A stretch of 64,000 nucleotides of DNA from Lachnospiraceae bacterium (GTDB taxonomy: Bacteria; Bacillota; Clostridia; Lachnospirales; Lachnospiraceae): NCBI GenBank assembly GCA_017934175.1, contig JAGBKB010000065.1, forward strand, positions 1 to 64,000. The letters run 5' to 3'. The notes beneath the pieces are model-generated. The model searched no databases, was not told where the DNA came from, and saw only the letters and a list, made by a program, of their open reading frames with translations. This document shows positions 54,112 to 63,636 of the stretch, piece after piece. How positions within the stretch are numbered: the first letter of the stretch is position 1; each line of letters opens with the position of its first letter. A program made the position numbers and the translations under genes.

Positions 54112-54804
54112 TCAAGTATTAAAAATAACCGTATTTCTTGCATTTGATAGTAATATCAGTGATATTATAGCCATAGCAATTAAATATAAAAATGTCATAC
54201 TAAAACTTACTATAACTCTATTTAAACTTATTAAGTTTATAGCCATAAATACAAAACTTATAACATAAGCAACCGTAAGCGATACATTTTTATCTAGTAT
54301 CATAGATGAAATATATATACATATAGATGATATAAAAATTGCAAACATTATCAATATAATAAGAAGCCTAATAATCTTCATAATGCTAAATCCGCCAAAA
54401 TAAAATGATATACTAATAATAGGAAATGTTGATATAAGAAGTATCATTAAAGTTCTTATACCTCTTAAAAATACAGCAAATACTATTTCACGAATAGATA
54501 CTCTTACAGAAAGCAAATGCTCTATAATATTATTTTCATATAATTTATTGAGTGTGTTGGATAAAAAAAATGGCGAATAAGCACATATAATTAATGACAA
54601 TAATACAATCGATAAATTATAAAAAAATCTAACTTGAATATAGTCTATTTCGCCGTTTAATCTACCATTTGAAATTATCATATTGGCATACATCAAAACA
54701 ATAAGTGATAGTATAACATTTTGTATTACCATCATTATAATTAAAACTCTTTGCTTTAAGAAAGAATCATTTAATCTTTTTAGAATTATCATTACATTTC
54801 TCAT
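54112..54804 (-). CDS. ABC-2-type permease-like membrane protein
   Basis: 230 aa with about six hydrophobic helices and little else. Order and size match the permease of the ABC ATPase gene 3 nt upstream. The substrate is unknown. It ends the unit, followed by a promoter reading into potABC. Similar ATPase-permease-large protein triplets resemble GldA/F/G-like systems, but identity is unproven. Confidence 0.72.
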   Translation of the reverse strand: MRNVMIILKRLNDSFLKQRVLIIMMVIQNVILSLIVLMYANMIISNGRLNGEIDYIQVRFFYNLSIVLLSLIICAYSPFFLSNTLNKLYENNIIEHLLSVRVSIREIVFAVFLRGIRTLMILLISTFPIISISFYFGGFSIMKIIRLLIILIMFAIFISSICIYISSMILDKNVSLTVAYVISFVFMAINLISLNRVIVSFSMTFLYLIAMAIISLILLSNARNTVIFNT

Positions 54805-54807
54805 ATA

Positions 54808-55734
54808 CTATCCCACTAATCGTTCAAATAACTGTTCAAATCTTGCTCTTTGTCTTTTAAATGAATAAACTTTTATTCCATTATTAATTAAACTATTTAA
54901 TATTTCACTTTCCAATTTATCTCGTTTAGTAGTGCTGGATAACTTTGTAGAAATAGTAAAAGAAATAGAATTGTCACTATAGATAATATCATTGACATAT
55001 TCATTTTGTTTCAATATTTGTAAAGCATCACTAAGCCCATCAATAATATCCACTTGCACTTTTTTGCTAATTTCTGCAGCATCATACACTGATTCTTTAT
55101 CACCAAAAATTACAACAGAACCATTTTCTATCACACCTATATGAGTCACTATTTCTTCTAAATAGTTTAAACTTCTTGCAGCAAATATTAATGTTTTTTT
55201 ACCAATAATATTTTTGATATATCCCATTATCTTTTCATTAAACTCATCATTGTCATATGTAAATACATCATCAAATAATATAATAGGAGGGTCATTAATA
55301 AGTATCCTAATAAACTCAACCATCTTATAATCATAAATATCAAGCATATTGATATTAGTATATTTATACGACATAATTGAAAAACTCTTTAATTTTTCAT
55401 CAATAAATGATTCAAGTTCTTTTTTATTATACTTATTATAAATTGCACCATAGAACTTTAAATATTCATCCACAGTAATTTCTGAATCAATTTCCCTATC
55501 TTCATGTAGTATATCTGCTATAATTTTATTATTGTATTTTATATCTTCACCATCAATTAATATTTCACCATAATAATTTTGATATACACCTGATATTGCT
55601 TTTAATATTGAACTTTTACCAGAGTTTTCATTTCCGAGAATACAAACAACTGAATTATCACTAATCTCAAGTGATACATTATTTAGTATATCTATTCCAT
55701 ACCTATTAAGTTTTAATTCTTTAATATTTATCAT
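54808..55734 (-). CDS. ABC transporter ATP-binding protein with degenerate signature
   Basis: 308 aa. Walker A GNENSGKS (34-41) and Walker B PIILFDDVFTYD are present. The expected LSGGQ is replaced by a sequence like MLDIYDYKMVEF, and the residue after the Walker B Asp is Asp rather than Glu. Hydrolysis may therefore be slow or lost. The C-terminal 90 residues resemble the regulatory tail of efflux-type ATPases. It overlaps the 767-aa gene by 4 nt and precedes the permease. Confidence 0.85.
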   Translation of the reverse strand: MINIKELKLNRYGIDILNNVSLEISDNSVVCILGNENSGKSSILKAISGVYQNYYGEILIDGEDIKYNNKIIADILHEDREIDSEITVDEYLKFYGAIYNKYNKKELESFIDEKLKSFSIMSYKYTNINMLDIYDYKMVEFIRILINDPPIILFDDVFTYDNDEFNEKIMGYIKNIIGKKTLIFAARSLNYLEEIVTHIGVIENGSVVIFGDKESVYDAAEISKKVQVDIIDGLSDALQILKQNEYVNDIIYSDNSISFTISTKLSSTTKRDKLESEILNSLINNGIKVYSFKRQRARFEQLFERLVG

Positions 55735-58034
55735 CTGTTTCCTATCGCTCTTAAAATTGGGACACTAATTTTTCTATATAAAGGGTCACGTATCATTTCA
55801 CTAAATCTTAATATTATCTTATTGTCTAATAAATACTCTTGTAACTTACTGTCACTTATTTCATCACTACTAAATTTTTCATAGTTATTAGTCAATCTAT
55901 TTAGTATCTCTACATTTCCATAAAATGGCACATCAAACTCTATTTGTCCATAGTCATAACTGTCCATCTTTTCAATATAAATCTTACTTAAACTCAATTC
56001 TTTATCAAAAGAATACTCATTTATGAGCACAGTATTTCCATCAGTCGTATTATTTACAATATCATAATTGCCCTCTATAGTATTAACTTCATTTTCAAGT
56101 GAGCAAAAGTCTTCATTGTTATCAGTCATCTGTATATAGTCATTATTAACTTTTGTCACAATCAATGTTCTACCAAAGACTTCCCCCACATCTGAAGAAT
56201 TAATATCAATAGTAAGATTATCATCAATAAATCCAAATAGCAACCCATAATCATAGTAGCCAAGTACATTTTCATCCAAATAATATTTTACTATGTTTCT
56301 ATTATTTTCATCCGCAATTATGTCAGAAAGCATAGCATTGTTATTTATAGTAGAGCCTATTGCATTGGCTCTTGAAAGTGATATGCTGTGATTTGACTCT
56401 ATATCTCCTATTTTTAATATCTTTCCATATAATAATAAACTTGCATCCTTTAAAGTTATATCCATATTATTGGTAATTCTGCCAACTACTTCACCATTAA
56501 ATCTTTTAAAAGATGCATCTATGCTATAAATATCATTTAAATAGTTATTATTCTCGTATAAAAAAACATTTGAATCAAAATCATTGGCATTTTCAATACT
56601 TACATTTGTCCTATCATCTATATCAGTAAATGTAGTTGTTTTAGATTCTGCACGATTTATAAAATTAAAACTTACAATAGGTTCTTTATTATTCTTTAAA
56701 ATAGGATTTAGCGAATTATTTTTATTTGTATCAAATGAATAATTACCACTCTCACTTGTTCTAAAGTTTAAGAACGCCATTTCCTTTGCATTTGATTCTT
56801 TTATATTTACTATACTCAAGTATGTCAAGAAAGTATTTTTTTTCATAGTTGAATATCCTATGGAGAACATAACTATTGTACATATGATTGAAAAAATAAC
56901 GGCTAATTTGCCATACTGTTCTCTCATATTCATATTTCTGAGTAGCACATACAAAATAAGTGTTAAAAACAATACATAGAAAATAAGGAAAGCAGTTAAC
57001 ATAAATATATCCGGCAATTTATATCTATCTATCATATTAAGCAAATTACTTATATTGTAGTAGTCACTATTGATACGAGTATTGTAACTATTGCTTGCTT
57101 TTATAAAGTAATTTGTATCCAGACATTTTTCAAATAAGTCATTAAACAATTTATTGGCATTATTTTGTTTTACCATTTGGTTAAAATTATAATTTGTAAA
57201 AAGTACTTTCCCATCTCCTATATTTAAAACATTTGCTATGGTATTTCCTTTTTCATCTAAAACTTTATAAGCATTATCAAAACTATATGGTTCCCTACTA
57301 TTATTTCTGTCATAGTGAACATAACTTTGTAAAAAACTTGGTATAAAATCATATTTATTGTTATTGTCAAGACTTATAATAATAGGTTTGCCTTGAGACA
57401 CAAAAGAATATAGTGACTGGTTAATATCTTCTAAATTCTCTGTCCTATTAATTTCTGTAAGTATCAACATATCTAATACATTTAAAAGTTTTTGATTTAA
57501 AACAACATTATCAATACTTACTTCCGTTAACTTTATTTGCATATTTGCTTTTTCTACATTTAAATTGTCCATATAAGATAAAGAGCCAAAATCATATGTA
57601 ATAGCACCAATAAGCAACCTATCGCTATAATATGATAAATCAATATTTGTTCTTTCACTTGCAACTATCTCTTCACGCCTATTATATAAATTAAACACAA
57701 CTGTATTTGAAAGATTAGAAATTGATATATTTCTGCTATATGATACATTTGACTTTTCAGGTATCTCTACATCTATCCTATAAGTATAGATAGAATTGTT
57801 ATTTTCAAATACATTTAGTGTCAAGTAACCAACAAACACTTGTGAATCTCTATTTTCTATATTAATATTTATTGGCAAGTCACTAAAGTTTTTAGCGACA
57901 TTCCTTATGCCATAATTATATGTCAAATTAATATTTTCAGCAAAAACTGAAAATGCTAAAGTAAATACAAACAAAACAATGGTACATGCAAAGGTAAATA
58001 AATATTTAGTTTTATTATATGCATTATTTATCAT
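55731..58034 (-). CDS. Large membrane/extracytoplasmic protein of an ABC system (767 aa)
   Basis: An N-terminal signal/anchor (about residues 12-32, FTFACTIVLFVFTLAFSVFA) leads an extracytoplasmic domain of about 310 residues with Ig-like strands (INIENRDSQVFVGYLTLNVF). Two membrane helices at about 350-395 (IFMLTAFLIFYVLFLTLILYVLL, KLAVIFSIICTIVMFSIGY) precede a second extracytoplasmic domain of about 370 residues. The part around ILTEINRTENLEDINQSLYSFVSQGKPIIISL resembles a glutamine-amidotransferase-like fold seen in GldG/DUF4350 proteins. Function unknown. It overlaps both the kinase gene upstream and the ATPase gene downstream. Confidence 0.75.
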   Translation of the reverse strand: MINNAYNKTKYLFTFACTIVLFVFTLAFSVFAENINLTYNYGIRNVAKNFSDLPININIENRDSQVFVGYLTLNVFENNNSIYTYRIDVEIPEKSNVSYSRNISISNLSNTVVFNLYNRREEIVASERTNIDLSYYSDRLLIGAITYDFGSLSYMDNLNVEKANMQIKLTEVSIDNVVLNQKLLNVLDMLILTEINRTENLEDINQSLYSFVSQGKPIIISLDNNNKYDFIPSFLQSYVHYDRNNSREPYSFDNAYKVLDEKGNTIANVLNIGDGKVLFTNYNFNQMVKQNNANKLFNDLFEKCLDTNYFIKASNSYNTRINSDYYNISNLLNMIDRYKLPDIFMLTAFLIFYVLFLTLILYVLLRNMNMREQYGKLAVIFSIICTIVMFSIGYSTMKKNTFLTYLSIVNIKESNAKEMAFLNFRTSESGNYSFDTNKNNSLNPILKNNKEPIVSFNFINRAESKTTTFTDIDDRTNVSIENANDFDSNVFLYENNNYLNDIYSIDASFKRFNGEVVGRITNNMDITLKDASLLLYGKILKIGDIESNHSISLSRANAIGSTINNNAMLSDIIADENNRNIVKYYLDENVLGYYDYGLLFGFIDDNLTIDINSSDVGEVFGRTLIVTKVNNDYIQMTDNNEDFCSLENEVNTIEGNYDIVNNTTDGNTVLINEYSFDKELSLSKIYIEKMDSYDYGQIEFDVPFYGNVEILNRLTNNYEKFSSDEISDSKLQEYLLDNKIILRFSEMIRDPLYRKISVPILRAIGNR

Positions 58035-59104
58035 AAATCGCTCTTAAGTGTTACTTTAAATACTGTACCATCTGTATCTGACTTTACAGTTATTTCTCCA
58101 CCATGTAATTCAACTATACTTTTAGCAATGGCAAGACCAAGCCCAGTGCCACCAGTTTCACTGGTTCTTGAGTTATCAACTCTATAAAACTTATCAAAAA
58201 TCTTTTTAAGTGATTGTTCAGGTATAAGTTTACCAAAATTAATTACACTAATTTCAACTTTTGATAATTCTTCAATACTTTTTAGTTTTACAACTATATT
58301 CTTACCATCTTTACCATATTTTATAGCATTATTAATCAAATTTTCAAATAATCTCACTATGAGTTTTGGGTCAAGGTCCATCATCTTGGAACTAACATTA
58401 CTTTGCAAACTATACTCCAGATTATTTGTTTCAAAAAGTGGATATAATTCTGAAAGTAATTGATTTAAAAGTTCTACAATATCTATCCTTTCTTTTTTCA
58501 ATACTAATTCATCACCATAATTCATCTTTGTAAATGAAAATAAGTCCTCAATAAGCACTTCCAACTTTTTAGACTTTTCAAATGCTATAGATAAATAATT
58601 ATTTTTCTTTTCCTCATCAAGTGTTTTATTATTCACGAGTATATCAAGATAACCAATTATAGAAGTAAGGGGCGTTCTCAAATCATGTGCAATATTTGTT
58701 ATAAGTTCATTTTTAGTCTTTTCACTCTCTTTTTCGCTTATAATCAGTTTATTGATAGTATCCTGCATAAGATTAATATTCAATGCCATAAGTGATAATT
58801 CATCATCACCTTTTGCTTCTATCTTACTATTTAAATCACCTTTTGAGATTCTTTCAATTCCAAGAAAAATCTCATCCAAATAATGATTTCTCTTACGTTC
58901 CAATGCAATAAATGTAAGTGCAAATACGATAACACCAAATGCCAAAAAAAGTATAATAGAATATAGATTGACATTCTCTTTATTATCTTCTATGATAATA
59001 GTGTTGTAAACTAAAAATGAAGTAAATGCAAATAATATGACACTTGCAAATACAACATTTATAACAAATCTACTATAATAATTTTTAAATAATCTATTTC
59101 TCAA
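58031..59104 (-). CDS. Sensor histidine kinase
   Basis: 357 aa. Two membrane helices (about 12-34 and 48-68), a HAMP linker (about 70-120), phosphoacceptor NIAHDLRTPL with His140, and a HATPase domain with N-box ENLINNAIKYGKDG and GGTGLGLAIAKSIVELHGG. The tiny extracytoplasmic loop (about 13 residues) suggests it senses the membrane or a partner protein, perhaps the ABC system downstream. Overlaps the regulator gene by 11 nt. Confidence 0.95.
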   Translation of the reverse strand: MRNRLFKNYYSRFVINVVFASVILFAFTSFLVYNTIIIEDNKENVNLYSIILFLAFGVIVFALTFIALERKRNHYLDEIFLGIERISKGDLNSKIEAKGDDELSLMALNINLMQDTINKLIISEKESEKTKNELITNIAHDLRTPLTSIIGYLDILVNNKTLDEEKKNNYLSIAFEKSKKLEVLIEDLFSFTKMNYGDELVLKKERIDIVELLNQLLSELYPLFETNNLEYSLQSNVSSKMMDLDPKLIVRLFENLINNAIKYGKDGKNIVVKLKSIEELSKVEISVINFGKLIPEQSLKKIFDKFYRVDNSRTSETGGTGLGLAIAKSIVELHGGEITVKSDTDGTVFKVTLKSDL

Positions 59105-59807
59105 TCTTATATCCTACACCCCATACTGTAGTTATTATTTTTTCTTCTCTTGTCTCTTCTTTCAATTTATTTCTCAATCTTCTTATATGAACCATTACAT
59201 TGTTTGTAGCATCAAAGTTTTTTTCCTTCCATACATTCTCAAATATTTCTTCAGTTGAGAACACTTTATTTGGGTTTTTAGCAAGCAAAAATAAAATATC
59301 AAATTCAATTTTTGTGAGTTTAATTTGTTCTTCATCAACTTTTACTTCATGAGTTATCTTATTAATATAAAGGTTTCTTATATTTATTTCATCCGCATCA
59401 TCGGATGCTTTTTTGTTTGGATTTAATACTGTATATCTTCTTAACTGCGCTTTTATTCTTGCTATAAGTTCAAGAGGTTTTATTGGTTTTGTTACATAGT
59501 CATCAGCGCCAAGTGTCAACCCTTCAACCTTATCTTTTTCACTTGTTTTTGCAGTAACCATAATAACTGGTATGTTATACTTTTCTCTAATTCTTTTTAG
59601 TGTCTCTCTACCATCCATTTTAGGCATCATAACATCAAGCAAAACTAAATCATAGTGACTCTCATCTAAAAACTTTAATGCTTCAACCCCATTTTTTGCT
59701 TTTTTTACATTATAATCCTGACTCATAAGATGAATCTCAATTAATTCTGCTATTTCTTTTTCATCATCTACTACAAGAATACTCTTCTTTTCATTATTGT
59801 CTGCCAT
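59094..59807 (-). CDS. OmpR-family response regulator
   Basis: Start at the ATG at 59807 (GGAGGTG 4 nt before it); a longer frame reads into plsC. 237 aa. Receiver domain with phosphoacceptor Asp58 in LVLLDVMMP, Thr and Lys switch residues (VTAKT, VTKPIKP), then a winged-helix DNA-binding domain (NPNKVFSTEEIFENVWKE, MVHIRRLRNKL, TVWGVGYKIE). Paired with the next kinase gene. Its plausible target is the operon it starts. Confidence 0.95.
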   Translation of the reverse strand: MADNNEKKSILVVDDEKEIAELIEIHLMSQDYNVKKAKNGVEALKFLDESHYDLVLLDVMMPKMDGRETLKRIREKYNIPVIMVTAKTSEKDKVEGLTLGADDYVTKPIKPLELIARIKAQLRRYTVLNPNKKASDDADEINIRNLYINKITHEVKVDEEQIKLTKIEFDILFLLAKNPNKVFSTEEIFENVWKEKNFDATNNVMVHIRRLRNKLKEETREEKIITTVWGVGYKIEK

Positions 59808-59808
59808 A

Positions 59809-60546
59809 TTACACCTCCATAATAAGTTTTCGCACAATTTCTTGACTATACTTTCCTAAATCACTCTTTTCATCTTCATTTAACTCACTAATTTTAAAAG
59901 GTTCCCCTATATTTATATATATATCAGTTGCTTTAATAAATGGTCTCTGCTTCTCATACACATATTCAGTATTTTTAAAAGCCACAGGTAATATATAGCA
60001 ATCAACCTTTTCAGGTATTTTGAACACCCCAGATTTAAACTCCAATAAGTCACTTGGATTATCACTTTTACATCTTGTCCCTTCTGGGAATATCCACATA
60101 GTAGTTCCATCTTTTATATAGTTTATACAATCAACGACCATTTTAAATCCATCTCGAAGATTCTGTCTATCTAAAAACACGCAATTAATTTTTTTCATCC
60201 AATAAGATAAGATAGGTATTTTTTCAAGACTTTTTTTCGCAACAATTCCTACACTTCTATCAAAAATCAAATATCCTCTAACCACATCACAAAATCCTCT
60301 ATGGTTTGAAATGATGAAATATGCTTTTTCTTTAGATAGTTTTTTAATATTTTCTATGCCTTTTATATTTGCCTTAACTCCAGCGATTAACACAACAATA
60401 GAAAAAACTAATCTAACTATCATATTGCTATATTTTACAGCAACATCTTTATTGATTTTTGTAATAAAAAACATAATTACATAATCAATAATTGTATATG
60501 CAGTTACTATAATTATCAATATAAAAATTAACAAAAGTCTTATCAT
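59809..60546 (-). CDS. plsC: 1-acyl-sn-glycerol-3-phosphate acyltransferase PlsC
   Basis: 245 aa. One or two N-terminal membrane helices, then motif I NHRGFCD (81-87) and motif III FPEGTR (153-158), with the typical VAKKSLEKIPILSYWMKKINCVFLDR segment. It adds the second acyl chain in phosphatidic acid synthesis. Its stop overlaps the response-regulator ribosome site, so they are coupled. It follows the polysaccharide ABC permease by 2 nt. Confidence 0.94.
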   Translation of the reverse strand: MIRLLLIFILIIIVTAYTIIDYVIMFFITKINKDVAVKYSNMIVRLVFSIVVLIAGVKANIKGIENIKKLSKEKAYFIISNHRGFCDVVRGYLIFDRSVGIVAKKSLEKIPILSYWMKKINCVFLDRQNLRDGFKMVVDCINYIKDGTTMWIFPEGTRCKSDNPSDLLEFKSGVFKIPEKVDCYILPVAFKNTEYVYEKQRPFIKATDIYINIGEPFKISELNEDEKSDLGKYSQEIVRKLIMEV

Positions 60547-60548
60547 AT

Positions 60549-61337
60549 CTACAACACATCCGAAAAATGAATTTTAAGTTTATTAAATATCTTATAACCT
60601 ATAAAAAATATAATTATTGTAACTATGAAATAATAAATAGTTAAAACCAATAAATCAGGAAAATTGTCACCAATCATACTATATCTATAACCTTTTACTA
60701 TATAGTATATTGGGTTCAATTTTATAAGTTTTGTTAGAATTGGCGCCTTATTTAAAAATAAACTTTCATCATACATAATAGGTGCCATCCACATACCAAA
60801 TTGCATAAATATCGCTACTATTTGTCCCATATCTTTAAAAAACACATTTATTGCACTTGTAAAATATATTATCCCAAGTGACAATACTGATAGTGCAAAT
60901 GAAAAATAAACTACAAGTAGTGATTTCACAGTTATTGGAACTTTAGCAACAATAAACACAATAAACATAATAATTACAAAGCATATATGACTTAAAAAAA
61001 CTGATAACAACTTTACAAGTGGCAATAACTCCATATTAAAGACTATCTTTTTTACAAGATAATTATATTCATATAAAACTTGTGTCCCCTGAAGTATTGA
61101 ATCTTGGAAGTAGAACCAAGGTATTATTCCTGGAATCAACCATATCACATAACTTACCCCTGGAACTGGTGGAACAGATTTAAAACCTACTTGGAATATA
61201 AGTGTGTAGACAAGCACAGTAGCAAGCGGTTGGATAAACATCCATATCACACCAAAATATGAACCAACAAATCTCTTCTTAAAGTCAGATAACGCAAGGT
61301 TCAATGCTATTTTAAAATTTTTAGATATTGTATTCAT
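60549..61337 (-). CDS. ABC-2 polysaccharide export permease (TagG/Wzm-like)
   Basis: 262 aa, six helices. N-terminal signature LALSDFKKRFVGSYFGVIWMFIQPLATVLVYTLIFQVGF and PGVSYVIWLIPGIIPWFYFQDSI are canonical for ABC permeases exporting teichoic acid or O-antigen. The ATPase partner is not in the window; in related clusters it lies nearby. Part of a surface-glycan cluster that runs right. Confidence 0.94.
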   Translation of the reverse strand: MNTISKNFKIALNLALSDFKKRFVGSYFGVIWMFIQPLATVLVYTLIFQVGFKSVPPVPGVSYVIWLIPGIIPWFYFQDSILQGTQVLYEYNYLVKKIVFNMELLPLVKLLSVFLSHICFVIIMFIVFIVAKVPITVKSLLVVYFSFALSVLSLGIIYFTSAINVFFKDMGQIVAIFMQFGMWMAPIMYDESLFLNKAPILTKLIKLNPIYYIVKGYRYSMIGDNFPDLLVLTIYYFIVTIIIFFIGYKIFNKLKIHFSDVL

Positions 61338-61351
61338 CTTAACTATTACCC

Positions 61352-62362
61352 TTAAATATGTAAATTAGAACCAACTTTTATAGAATTAGTACTTAATCCC
61401 TTAAAATATTTTTTATTATACGCATACTTAATACACTTCTCATTTGTTAAACTTTTGTAATTTATCCCTTTCTTAAACCCTAAAAATCTATACACACATT
61501 CGATTAAAAAATCTAAAGTCATAAATATATGTAATCTTTTTAATAATCTCTTTACAACATATATAACCAGTTTCTTACCTTCACTATAAGACTTAACACT
61601 TTTAAATATATAAGCATTATCAGCGTGAGAAACCCCTATATCAAAGTTTCTACTAAACTGTTCGCGATATGTATAATTATGAGAATGTAGCACTACAGCA
61701 TCTGCACTATATACTACCTTATACCCACTATTTATAACTTTATATGCATAAAGTGTATCTTCATTTAATATCAAATCTTCTTCAAACTTTCCTACACTAT
61801 TAAAAATACTTACATCATACATAGCACATACATTTGAGCAAAAATAGTTTTTTATTCCTAGTTCTTTTTCACTATTCTTATCTTTTATTACATCAAACTC
61901 TGGGTAGTTAAACTCTCTCACATATTTTTCTTTTAGTTTAGCATTTTGTTTTGCAACCTGCCTCGCATAGACTGTTGCTACTTTTTCTTTGTCAGTATAT
62001 TTGTCAAATGCATTAAGTAGGTTTTCACATAGACTTTTATCATATGGAACTGCATCATCTGTCAAAAACAGCACATATTCAGTATCAATGTGTTTAACTG
62101 CATCATTTCTTGTCCTGCCGTGGTCAAAATCTTTTTCATCTATATGAAAAAGTTTCACTACATCTTTATTATCATATAATAATTTTTCAAGTTTAAACCG
62201 GTCAGTTATATGTTTAAAAAATCTTATCAAATCTGTATTATATATTACTATCTTTTTAGGCAATATTGTTTGAGATAATAGTTTTTCTAATGAAAAAATC
62301 AACTCATCACTTGGCATATGAGTAAGAATTACAACACTATAACCTTTTATATTATCATTCAT
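61352..62362 (-). CDS. Glycosyltransferase family 2
   Basis: 336 aa, GT-A fold: YSVVILTHMPSDELIFSLEKLLSQ, a KDFDHGRTRNDAVKHIDTEYVLFLTDDAVPYD region with metal-binding Asp-Asp, and EDLILNEDTLYAYKVINSGYKVVYSADAVVLHSH. This resembles rhamnosyl/glycosyl transferases of cell-surface polysaccharides. C-terminal part is helical and basic, perhaps membrane-associated. Donor and acceptor are unknown. It overlaps the flippase gene by 4 nt. Confidence 0.92.
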   Translation of the reverse strand: MNDNIKGYSVVILTHMPSDELIFSLEKLLSQTILPKKIVIYNTDLIRFFKHITDRFKLEKLLYDNKDVVKLFHIDEKDFDHGRTRNDAVKHIDTEYVLFLTDDAVPYDKSLCENLLNAFDKYTDKEKVATVYARQVAKQNAKLKEKYVREFNYPEFDVIKDKNSEKELGIKNYFCSNVCAMYDVSIFNSVGKFEEDLILNEDTLYAYKVINSGYKVVYSADAVVLHSHNYTYREQFSRNFDIGVSHADNAYIFKSVKSYSEGKKLVIYVVKRLLKRLHIFMTLDFLIECVYRFLGFKKGINYKSLTNEKCIKYAYNKKYFKGLSTNSIKVGSNLHI

Positions 62363-63636
62363 CGATTTGTTAAAACCTTAACTACAATTACTCCAACAAA
62401 CAACAAGAACATACTTATAACAAATGACACTGCTGCTCCTATTATTCCATAATTAACTACATATGTTTTTGAAATAAATATAGATATAATTGCAACTACT
62501 ATATATGAAATCACCAAGTATCGCTGTTTACTTTCTATTATAATTGCAAAATACATAGGAGTACATATTGTATAGAACATTCCACCAAACATAACTATTA
62601 AGAAAACTAAATAGTCAATAGAAAGCCCATTATACACTATTTCATTTCTTGTAAAACTATAAGCATTACCTGTCACATAATTTATTAAATCAAGATATAT
62701 ATTGCCCATAAGAATTGCAGCAATGAAAGACACAATAGAAATTAGTAATGCTATAATAAATGTTCCAAATAATATTTTTCTATATTCATCTTTATTGTTA
62801 TAATATGCATTTGAAAGTGGTGTAAGTATAGGTTTCATAAAAAGTGTCATTACCAAATATATGACATTTGTAGGCATAAATAAGAGGTTAAAAAATCCAC
62901 TATACACATCACTTAAATTAGCATCTATAGACATCTTTGCCGAAGAAAATATATACATATCCAAAAAAGTTATTAAAAAAAGTGGAAGTGCCTCAAAAAA
63001 TAATGTTTGATTCTTATTGCTATTATCAACTAATTTTGCAGTTTTAAATACATTTTTACTTCTTGCAATATTAAATAAATAAAATGCCAAACACTCTACA
63101 GAAAAGGCAGCAATCTCTGCTATAAGTAAATTATTGGTTATGTAAACTACAATTATAAGTGTTGCTGTGAATGACAAAATCCTAAAAAATGTACTTTGGC
63201 CACTCATAAATAGTTTATTAACTCTTTGATATTCACATTCAAAATAGTCAGCAAATCCATCAAGCGCTCCATGCAAAACCAGAATTAATAAAAGTATTGA
63301 CTTAATAGAATTATAATTTCCATTTATATATCTAAATGAAATATAACATATACCAGCAAATATGCTTATCAAAAAAGTCTTTATACCAAAATGCACATAA
63401 TCTTTAAATGAATATCTATATTTTATGTCAACAATGTGCATAGGTCTTATGCCAAAGAATGATATAATAAATATAAGATGTGCAAATGTAGAAAACCCAA
63501 AACTGAAAATACCACCTTCAATATTGCCACAAATATTTATTATCACAACTGACAAAAGTAATGAAACTGCTGAATATGTAATAGTTCCAAGTGTATTCCA
63601 AACTATATCTTTCAATTTTATATTATCACTTCTCAT
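62359..63636 (-). CDS. Oligosaccharide flippase (Wzx-like, MOP superfamily)
   Basis: 425 aa with about 12 membrane helices and no hydrophilic domain. N-terminal DIVWNTLGTITYSAVSLLLSVVIINICG and the helix pattern fit the polysaccharide-transporter family. It would flip lipid-linked glycan units, alongside an ABC permease that implies two export routes, or one for teichoic-acid-like polymer. ATG overlaps the upstream gene's stop by 4 nt. Confidence 0.88.
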   Translation of the reverse strand: MRSDNIKLKDIVWNTLGTITYSAVSLLLSVVIINICGNIEGGIFSFGFSTFAHLIFIISFFGIRPMHIVDIKYRYSFKDYVHFGIKTFLISIFAGICYISFRYINGNYNSIKSILLLILVLHGALDGFADYFECEYQRVNKLFMSGQSTFFRILSFTATLIIVVYITNNLLIAEIAAFSVECLAFYLFNIARSKNVFKTAKLVDNSNKNQTLFFEALPLFLITFLDMYIFSSAKMSIDANLSDVYSGFFNLLFMPTNVIYLVMTLFMKPILTPLSNAYYNNKDEYRKILFGTFIIALLISIVSFIAAILMGNIYLDLINYVTGNAYSFTRNEIVYNGLSIDYLVFLIVMFGGMFYTICTPMYFAIIIESKQRYLVISYIVVAIISIFISKTYVVNYGIIGAAVSFVISMFLLFVGVIVVKVLTNR

